This document shows, piece by piece, positions 58,223 through 64,000 of a stretch of 64,000 nucleotides of DNA. The position numbers were made by a program, and so were the translations under genes. The notes beneath the pieces are model-generated. The model did no database searches, was not told where the DNA came from, and saw only the letters and a program-made list of their open reading frames with translations. Source of the stretch: Psychrobacter sp. NZS113 (lineage in GTDB: Bacteria > Pseudomonadota > Gammaproteobacteria > Pseudomonadales > Moraxellaceae); NCBI RefSeq assembly GCF_015864825.1, contig NZ_JADYWL010000010.1:33046-97045 (forward strand). Direction: 5' to 3'. The first letter of the stretch is position 1; each line of letters begins with the position of its first letter.

Positions 58223-58247
58223 TTATTCACTTTTTTTATTGATGATA

Positions 58248-58847
58248 CTAACGAGACGTTGCCGCATAAGTATGTTTAGAGTTGGCACCTAGCAATAGCC
58301 CTGCACACAAACCACCGAAATGCGCGGCAAAGGAAATACCTTCTTGCGGCATCAAGCCCTCTTTGATAGTGAGCCAATACCCCGCCCCCATAACGATGCA
58401 AGCAATCAAATAACCCCAACGCCGTGCGAATACAGCCCCTCCTATCATGTAACCGAGCATCGCAAAGCATAACCCTGATGCACCAATATGGATGGAGGAT
58501 GGCGAACCGATAACCCAAGTAACTAACCCAGAAGCCACTATCAATTTAAGTATGGTTCGATAGGCGTTTTTTTCAAACAATCCGAATAAAAATAAAATTT
58601 GTAATAACGTTACCGTGTTGCCAATTAAATGTGAATAATTACCATGCATCGTCCATGAAGCAAAAACGCCTATCATGCTACCCACATCTAAGGCACGTGG
58701 CACAATACCAAAAATATTCCACAGTCCAAATAATGCCACTTCATTCAGAAAAAACATTCCCCACATGGGTATTAGTACAAAAGCATATAAACCAAAAACT
58801 TGCTTGATTCGAGCTACGAACAAGGTAGATAATTGCTGCCAGTTCAT
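58248..58847 (-). CDS. Rhomboid-family intramembrane serine protease
   Basis: About six membrane helices are visible. The catalytic Ser lies in IGASGLCFAM, the catalytic His in FAAHFGGLCAG, and HGNYSHLIGNT is the conserved loop His/Asn region, so it should be active. Rhomboids cleave transmembrane substrates inside the membrane; the target is unknown. I choose the ATG at 58847 with AAAGGAT upstream; the frame opens with a TTG at 58880. Confidence 0.85.
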   Translation of the reverse strand: MNWQQLSTLFVARIKQVFGLYAFVLIPMWGMFFLNEVALFGLWNIFGIVPRALDVGSMIGVFASWTMHGNYSHLIGNTVTLLQILFLFGLFEKNAYRTILKLIVASGLVTWVIGSPSSIHIGASGLCFAMLGYMIGGAVFARRWGYLIACIVMGAGYWLTIKEGLMPQEGISFAAHFGGLCAGLLLGANSKHTYAATSR

Positions 58848-58887
58848 ATTGTTTTTTATCCTTTGAGTTAATTTCTTCAAGCATTTC

Positions 58888-59940
58888 TTATGGGTTTACA
58901 GCAAATAGTGGGTGCTCTACTGGTTTGAATGACAATAATGCAGCATCTTTATCAGCCGTTAAGTAGCTATCACCATGTAATAGGGATGTCGAATGATAAG
59001 GAACTAGCGCAGTAGGAATGAAGCTACGTGCCGCATCAATATGCTTGATTGAATCATCAAAAAAGATATGTGGTGCAAACGTTCTCAAGACTGCAGTCTT
59101 TTCCAACCCTCCTAAGAAGAACGCCATATCGACGTTTACACCCCACTTTCTCAGAGTTTTAATAGCACGCAGGTCAGCAGGTGCATTACGAGCAGTGACT
59201 AAGGCAATTTTTATTGGAGACAGTTTCAGACCAGCTGGCAGACGCTCTTGCAGGCTCGATAACTTGATTAACAGCTCAGCATAAGGCCCTTTTTCAATAG
59301 GTAAGTCGCGCATTTGCACTTCACGATCATGAAAAGCACGCAGGCCTTTTTGTTTATAGAGCAATTCTCCTGAATCATCAAACAGCACTGCATCGCCATC
59401 GAAGGCAATACGTAATTGATCGGTATCCAACTCATAAGTATTAACAGGTGTCGCATCAAGGATTGCGCAAGCACAAATATTGGCATCGGCAACTTGCTGC
59501 GCATCATCACGATTGGTGGTCAGAAATAAATCAACATTGAAATCTTTGATATAAGGAGCAACGGGGCTACCTGAAATAAATGCTGAACGTGAAATATTAA
59601 TACCATCTGCAAGAATGGCATTGAGCACCTGAATACCAGTGTCTGGGCTGCTTTTTGAGACAATGACCACTTCAACTAAAGGAGCATCGGTCTCTATATC
59701 TTGAATTTGGTCGTTATTACAATAATGATTGAGACTCAGCAATGCTTTAATTAGTGGATAGCCAGCACCAATATTTAAAGGATCATTTTCACGCTCTGTC
59801 ATGTAGTCACGAAACTCTTTGATAGCACTTGTCGGTCGCTGCTCTAATAATTCTAATAAATAATTTTCTGATTCAGTTAAATCAAAAAGCGCGGTTGCAG
59901 AAATTGCGACAATGAGCGTATTACTAAAATCGACAGCCAT
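58888..59940 (-). CDS. 5'-nucleotidase (PF06189, cytosolic type)
   Basis: A 350-residue soluble protein. The HAD-like pattern shows as RIAFDGDAVLFDDSGE (Asp-rich active-site loop), VTARNAPADLRAI and the distal FFDDSIKHID. TLIVAISATALFDL, VEVVIVSKSSPDTG and FLTTNRDDAQQV match the 5'-nucleotidase family PF06189, related to eukaryotic cN-I. It likely removes phosphate from nucleoside monophosphates. The rhomboid gene follows within ~40 bp, but no functional link is evident. Confidence 0.85.
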   Translation of the reverse strand: MAVDFSNTLIVAISATALFDLTESENYLLELLEQRPTSAIKEFRDYMTERENDPLNIGAGYPLIKALLSLNHYCNNDQIQDIETDAPLVEVVIVSKSSPDTGIQVLNAILADGINISRSAFISGSPVAPYIKDFNVDLFLTTNRDDAQQVADANICACAILDATPVNTYELDTDQLRIAFDGDAVLFDDSGELLYKQKGLRAFHDREVQMRDLPIEKGPYAELLIKLSSLQERLPAGLKLSPIKIALVTARNAPADLRAIKTLRKWGVNVDMAFFLGGLEKTAVLRTFAPHIFFDDSIKHIDAARSFIPTALVPYHSTSLLHGDSYLTADKDAALLSFKPVEHPLFAVNP

Positions 59941-60061
59941 AAATGTGTGCTTCTATGATAAGTATTGGAAGTTATAGAATTTATTTTACTACATGTATAG
60001 GTTAGCCGTGTAGCTACTCATAGTAATGAAAAAACGTTAATATATATTTGTTATGACAAAA

Positions 60062-60085
60062 AAAAGACTGCTATCGCAGTCTTTT
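60062..60085. terminator. Terminator after the dodecin gene
   Basis: AAAAGACTGC at 60062-60071 pairs with GCAGTCTTTT at 60076-60085, with a 4-nt loop. On the minus strand a long T run follows. Confidence 0.85.
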
Positions 60086-60105
60086 CTTTAATTTTTGATC
60101 AACAT

Positions 60106-60324
60106 TTAGCTGATGTCAGTACCGTCATCAATAACAAAGCTTACAATCATAATGACATGATACTTACTAATTTTTCCATCAGTGACGCCCACTTTTTGTT
60201 CTTTTATCCAAGCACCTTCAACATTTTTAACCGTCTTAGAGATTCTCGCGATACCTTGTTGAATAGCATCTTCAAAACTGGTTTCAGAAGTACTGCTGAT
60301 CTCAATATTTTTAGCAATAGTCAT
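60106..60324 (-). CDS. Dodecin family flavin-binding protein
   Basis: Dodecins are ~70-residue proteins that form dodecameric shells storing FMN or riboflavin. IEISSTSETSFEDAIQQGI, then VKNVEGAWIKEQKV with the flavin-stacking Trp, and the C-terminal YHVIMIVSFVID beta strand are typical. I choose the ATG at 60324 (72 residues); the ATG at 60342 would add six residues without a better ribosome site. Confidence 0.9.
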   Translation of the reverse strand: MTIAKNIEISSTSETSFEDAIQQGIARISKTVKNVEGAWIKEQKVGVTDGKISKYHVIMIVSFVIDDGTDIS

Positions 60325-60468
60325 AATATTTCTCGCATCCATATGATTTTAAAATAATTATTGTAAGACAGGATTATCGTAAAAGTACTACTGTAAAACT
60401 CTGTCTTATAATTATTCTATCGTTATACATAATCTATAACAGTGCGTCTATGTTATTTTATGTGTGAG

Positions 60469-61758
60469 TTAGCTTAACAATACTAAGGATATCGCTGGAA
60501 AAGCGACTAAAATAACCAGCCGAATCAGATCAGAGACAATGAATGGCGCGACTCCGCGGAACATATCAGATAGCTTAATATGTGGTGCCATTGCTTTAAT
60601 CACAAAGATGTTCATCCCCATCGGTGGTGTAATAAGTCCCAGCTCTACTGTCAATACAGCGATAATACCAAACCACACTGGATCAAACCCTAATGCCACA
60701 ATGATTGGATATACCACTGGAATAGTGATTACTAACATTGCTAAAGCATCCATGAACAACCCTAAGAGGAAGTACATGATTAAGATACAGATCAGTACGA
60801 TCATTGGGCTGACATCTAACGTACCAATCCAAGTTGCTAGTGTATAGGACAAGCGTGAGACGGAAATAAAGTAACCCAAAGCTTCTGCACCCAGTAGCAT
60901 AAAAAATACCACTGCTGACAATGCGAGCGTCTCAATCAGGGACTGCTTTAAACCATCTAGACGCATACCTTTGACAAAAGCATAAGCCCAAGAAACAAAC
61001 GCACCGACTGCTGCTCCTTCTGTTGGGGTAAATAACCCAAAGAAAATACCAGCGATAATCACAATGAAAATAAAGCTAAATGGTATGAGTCCCGTTAACG
61101 ATAGCAACTTGGCTTTTAACGAAGTAGGCTCACCGCGACGCGCTAAATGCGGCTTCCAGCGTACCATAACCATGACAGTGATTGAGTACATAACCATCCC
61201 TAACATACCAGGTAAAAAGCCAGCAATAAACATATCACCGACAGACTGCTGAGTTAAGATTGCATAGACCAGTAACGCAATGCTGGGTGGAATCATGATA
61301 CCTAGTGTGCCACCTGCTGCTAAAATACCACAAGCAAAACCAGGTTGATAACCGTACTTTTCCATTTGTGGCAATGCAACCTTGGTCATGGTAGATGCAG
61401 TCGCCAATGATGACCCTGAGATTGAAGCAAAGATACCGGACGAGCCAATACCAGCAATACCTAGACTACCCCTCACGCCACCAAATATCGTGCGAGTCGC
61501 ATCAAACAGCTTTCCTGCCATACCCGAATGAGAAGCAAAGACACCCATAAGTATGAATAAAGGAATGGCACTAAAATCATATTTTGCTAAAACATCGACC
61601 GGTAAATCCTTAAGCATTTGCACTGCACCAATCGGTGCTGTCACCGCACCGAAGCCAACCAAACCAACACCTAACATAGCGAGCGCAACAGGAACACGCA
61701 GCATGACCATCGCAATCATGCACAACAAACCAATGGCGCCAATAATTTCTGGACTCAT
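60469..61758 (-). CDS. dctM: TRAP transporter large permease (DctM type)
   Basis: Twelve-helix membrane subunit of a tripartite ATP-independent periplasmic transporter, driven by the ion gradient. 429 residues. FIAGFLPGMLGM, LFMDALAMLVITIPV and the TPPMGMNIFVIK segment are DctM hallmarks. The ATG overlaps the dctQ stop by 4 bp, so the two are translationally coupled. Last gene of dctPQM. Confidence 0.93.
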   Translation of the reverse strand: MSPEIIGAIGLLCMIAMVMLRVPVALAMLGVGLVGFGAVTAPIGAVQMLKDLPVDVLAKYDFSAIPLFILMGVFASHSGMAGKLFDATRTIFGGVRGSLGIAGIGSSGIFASISGSSLATASTMTKVALPQMEKYGYQPGFACGILAAGGTLGIMIPPSIALLVYAILTQQSVGDMFIAGFLPGMLGMVMYSITVMVMVRWKPHLARRGEPTSLKAKLLSLTGLIPFSFIFIVIIAGIFFGLFTPTEGAAVGAFVSWAYAFVKGMRLDGLKQSLIETLALSAVVFFMLLGAEALGYFISVSRLSYTLATWIGTLDVSPMIVLICILIMYFLLGLFMDALAMLVITIPVVYPIIVALGFDPVWFGIIAVLTVELGLITPPMGMNIFVIKAMAPHIKLSDMFRGVAPFIVSDLIRLVILVAFPAISLVLLS

Positions 61759-62282
61759 GCCCCTGTCTCCTCAGCGTCAAAGAACTCGCCTGTTTTAAAG
61801 ATATTAATGGATTCGATTAATGATCGAATGGCAAGTAGTATGCTTAAAAAGGCACTGATAGCGTAAATGGGCATCATAGATATTCGAAGATCTTGAGTGA
61901 CTTTGCCATACTCTATCGCATCAAAAGCACTCTCATAAAGTCCCCATGTGAACACAATACCGATGATGAAGAAACCCATCATAAAAGTGCCCATCATGTA
62001 GCCTTTAACAGCTTTTGACATTTTTTGAGTGAAGACATCGACAATGATTTGTGAGCGTTCCACAAAAGCAGCAAAGGCAGCAAGTAAAGCAAATAGCATG
62101 AAATAAGACACAATTTCCACGCTACCTTTGACCGTAAATCCAAACTCACCACCAGTGAGCTTAAAAACATAACGAGCTGTCACATCCAACATAGTTACAA
62201 GAACAAGAATGATAAGACTAATGCCACCGATGAACTGGCATAGCCTAGAAATAAAGGTGCTGATTTTTACTAAAAATGCCAT
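61755..62282 (-). CDS. dctQ: TRAP transporter small permease (DctQ type)
   Basis: Four membrane helices in 175 residues. LVTMLDVTARYVF is the conserved small-subunit segment, and VERSQIIVDVF follows. It links the binding protein to DctM. TTGGAGGT precedes the ATG at good spacing. It lies 17 bp after dctP. Confidence 0.9.
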   Translation of the reverse strand: MAFLVKISTFISRLCQFIGGISLIILVLVTMLDVTARYVFKLTGGEFGFTVKGSVEIVSYFMLFALLAAFAAFVERSQIIVDVFTQKMSKAVKGYMMGTFMMGFFIIGIVFTWGLYESAFDAIEYGKVTQDLRISMMPIYAISAFLSILLAIRSLIESINIFKTGEFFDAEETGA

Positions 62283-62299
62283 GTGATACCTCCAATGAA

Positions 62300-63358
62300 T
62301 TAGACCTTACAGGCTGCACTGGCGGCTTTTGCTTTTTCGTAGATACCATCGGCATCTAGCCCCAAAGCTTTGACATCACTTAGATATTTTTGCGTTCCTT
62401 TTTCGAGCGGTCCTTTCCAGTCTGGATCATTTAGTGGATCAGGAATTTCGATGATTTCATCACCTTTGTCTTTAGCAGCTTGAATGGCCATCTGATCGTG
62501 CTTATCGAATACTTCACCAACTTTACTAGCAAGCGCCATTCCTGAGTTTTCATCCAAGACTTTCTTCAAGTCATCAGGCAAATTGTCGTACTTGTCCTTA
62601 TTCATAGTCACCATCAGCGCCGAACTATAAAAAGGAATATTAGTATGATATTTAGTAATCTCGTCAATCTTGAATGCCGTTACCGCTTCCCAAGGGAAAC
62701 TCAAACCATCAACGACACCGCGCTGTAGAGAGGTATACATATCGTTCGCAGGTAAACCTACTGGTGAAGCGCCAGCACTTTCTATAATGTCGCCTGCTAC
62801 TGCAGAAGGACGGCGGATACGCATACCCTTCATGTCTGCAGGCGTTCGAATTAACTTGTCTGTTGTATGAAGCGCGCCAGGCCCTCCACCGTACATAAAC
62901 AGTAAATGAGTATCTTCGTACTCACTAGCAAGCGTACCATCGTCATAAAGGGTCTGTAGCATACAGCCCATTTGACTTGCTGAATTGGACAAACCAGGAA
63001 GCTCAGTAATTTGAGTTAATGGGAAACGACCGTTAGTATAGCCATGTGCTTGTGAGCCAATATCTATCGTGCCTTTTGCTGCAGATTCATAAGTAACATC
63101 TGCTTTAGCAAGACCGGCGGAAGGATACAATTCTATTTTTAGACGCCCGTCAGAATCTGCCTCTATTTTTTTAGCCCAAGGTTCAAAGACCTCTGTGCTA
63201 ATAGATGAGGTTGCTGGCCAGAAATGTGAGAAGCGTAAGACCGTCGTTTCTTGAGAGTTTGCTGATGAGCCATCAGTTGTATCAGCAGATTGGTTAGAAC
63301 AACCTAAAAGACTGGCAGCCGCTAAGGCACCAATTGAAAAAAGAGGAGCTAACTTCAT
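62300..63358 (-). CDS. dctP: TRAP substrate-binding protein, lipoprotein type (DctP)
   Basis: Periplasmic solute receptor of the TRAP system. The N-terminus has a lipoprotein signal with LLGC as lipobox, so the mature protein is probably lipid-anchored, which is less usual than a soluble DctP. RFSHFWPATS, IELYPSAGLAK, GMRIRRPSAVAGD and DGLSFPWEAV follow the DctP fold; the Arg in MRIRRP is the common carboxylate-binding residue, so an organic acid is likely. I choose the ATG at 63358 with AAAGGAA upstream; the TTG at 63364 also opens the frame. Confidence 0.92.
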   Translation of the reverse strand: MKLAPLFSIGALAAASLLGCSNQSADTTDGSSANSQETTVLRFSHFWPATSSISTEVFEPWAKKIEADSDGRLKIELYPSAGLAKADVTYESAAKGTIDIGSQAHGYTNGRFPLTQITELPGLSNSASQMGCMLQTLYDDGTLASEYEDTHLLFMYGGGPGALHTTDKLIRTPADMKGMRIRRPSAVAGDIIESAGASPVGLPANDMYTSLQRGVVDGLSFPWEAVTAFKIDEITKYHTNIPFYSSALMVTMNKDKYDNLPDDLKKVLDENSGMALASKVGEVFDKHDQMAIQAAKDKGDEIIEIPDPLNDPDWKGPLEKGTQKYLSDVKALGLDADGIYEKAKAASAACKV

Positions 63359-63364
63359 TATCAA

Positions 63365-63840
63365 TTCCTTTTGATAATTATAAGAGTAGGAGTAAAGCTT
63401 ATATTCATTACTTCAAATTAAAAAATAACGAGTTATCTACAAAGTTAAAACGTTATTTTTACAAATCTGTAATAAAAATACCAATTAAAATTAGCAGCTA
63501 TAATGATATAAGTCAAATCATTTTAGGATATTAGTACCAGTAATATATTCAATAATGATACATATACTTATCTGAACTAAAAATCCTAAAAATAAAACGT
63601 ATCTCCATGATAAAAATCAAATAAATTGTAGTTAGAAAGGGAAAATAGTACAAATAATATTGAAATATTCCTCAGTTGTTTAGCAAAATTTGGCAGTTTT
63701 TATTAGATTTATATGAGTATTTATTGATATTGATGACACTCCCTAGTATGACCATTAAATATATTAGGTTCAAACCAAGCATCTAGCCTCATTTAGTCAT
63801 TAAAAACAGGAAAACAGCCTATTCCCTCAAACCCCAGGCA
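63365..63840. other. AT-rich region between dctP and the rRNA operon end
   Basis: 476 bp, very AT-rich, holding the dctPQM promoter. I see no ORF with a ribosome site, no repeat copy and no RNA gene apart from the terminator that follows. Confidence 0.45.
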
Positions 63841-63845
63841 AAAGA

Positions 63846-63877
63846 AAACCCCCTTTCGCGTTAGCGAAAGGGGGTTT
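63846..63877 (-). terminator. rRNA operon terminator
   Basis: A perfect 14-bp stem (63846-63859 with 63864-63877) with a 4-nt loop. On the minus strand a T-rich tail follows, ~15 bp beyond the 5S 3' end. Confidence 0.88.
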
Positions 63878-63890
63878 ATCTAGAATAGAG

Positions 63891-64000
63891 AGCTGACGAT
63901 GACCTACTCTCACATGGGCGGACCCACACTACCATTGGCGCTACGATGTTTCACTTCTGAGTTCGGGAAGGGATCAGGTGGTGCCATCGCGCTATTGTCG
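63891..64000 (-). rRNA. rrf: 5S ribosomal RNA (5' end beyond the window)
   Basis: The minus strand shows the conserved 5S sequence, including CCGAACTCAGAAGTGAAAC, GTAGCGCCAATGGTAGTGTG and CATGTGAGAGTAGG. About 110 of ~115-120 nt are inside the window. The 3' boundary is estimated from the end-pairing segment GACGAT/GTCAGC and may be off by a few bases. Confidence 0.95.

Overview
The window looks like chromosomal DNA from Psychrobacter (Moraxellaceae, Gammaproteobacteria). This is inferred from protein character and gene neighbourhoods (fadBA, cmoAB, an argS/SPOR pair, ETF-QO, DUF1176, DUF1285 and DUF2788 proteins), from moderate GC, and from a dispersed ~105-bp repeat in many intergenic gaps. 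No database search was possible, so the genus is an inference. The window opens inside an FAD oxidoreductase gene and closes inside a 5S rRNA gene, the end of an rRNA operon on the minus strand. I saw no tRNA gene, CRISPR array, transposase or intact prophage.

Layout. 1-9 kb: LOG-family protein, alpha/beta hydrolase, a DnaQ-like exonuclease with a DUF3820 tail, an M23 endopeptidase, the phoB-phoR phosphate two-component system with a clear Pho box before phoB, dtd, psd and a DUF1287 protein. 9-18 kb: HD hydrolase, isochorismatase-type hydrolase, the fadB-fadA beta-oxidation operon, ispA, a DUF72 protein and a YdjM-like membrane protein. 18.4-19.5 kb: an isolated AT-rich gene with a phage-type P63C domain. 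19.7-24 kb: SDR reductase, sodB, rdgB and tig. 24.3-31.3 kb: a minus-strand urease cluster ureD-A-BC-E-F-G-J with ureB and ureC fused into one 729-residue ORF. 32-38.5 kb: clpP-clpX, an orphan PTS EIIC-like permease, a SPOR protein and argS. 39-46.5 kb: small DUF2788 protein, DUF1176 protein, cmoA-cmoB, msrA, tmpT, DUF1499 protein and an MltB-like lytic transglycosylase. 46.6-52.7 kb: a small hydrophilic protein, a DUF4062-like protein, murI, a DUF1285 protein and ETF-QO. 52.9-63.4 kb: transporters and small enzymes (AgcS amino-acid symporter, DUF4212/SSS symporter pair, rhomboid, 5'-nucleotidase, dodecin, dctPQM TRAP operon). Then the rRNA terminator and 5S rRNA.

How genes work together. FadB and FadA carry out beta-oxidation, and ETF-QO passes acyl-CoA dehydrogenase electrons to quinone. 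The urease locus encodes structural subunits, the UreD/F/G/E nickel-insertion chaperones and a UreJ/HupE membrane protein. CmoA makes carboxy-SAM, which CmoB uses on tRNA wobble uridine. Tig, ClpP and ClpX are proteostasis factors, usually neighbours, but here separated by the urease block. The transporters suggest a life on amino acids and organic acids rather than sugars.

Most notable: the UreB-UreC fusion; the dispersed inverted-repeat-ended element, one copy filling the ureA-ureBC gap and two copies inverted around ureA-ureD; hydrophilic low-complexity insertions in several housekeeping enzymes; a PhoR-like kinase with no membrane anchor; and two orphan genes (P63C, DUF4062) that look like accessory or defence-type genes. 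No convincing complete new multi-gene system is visible.
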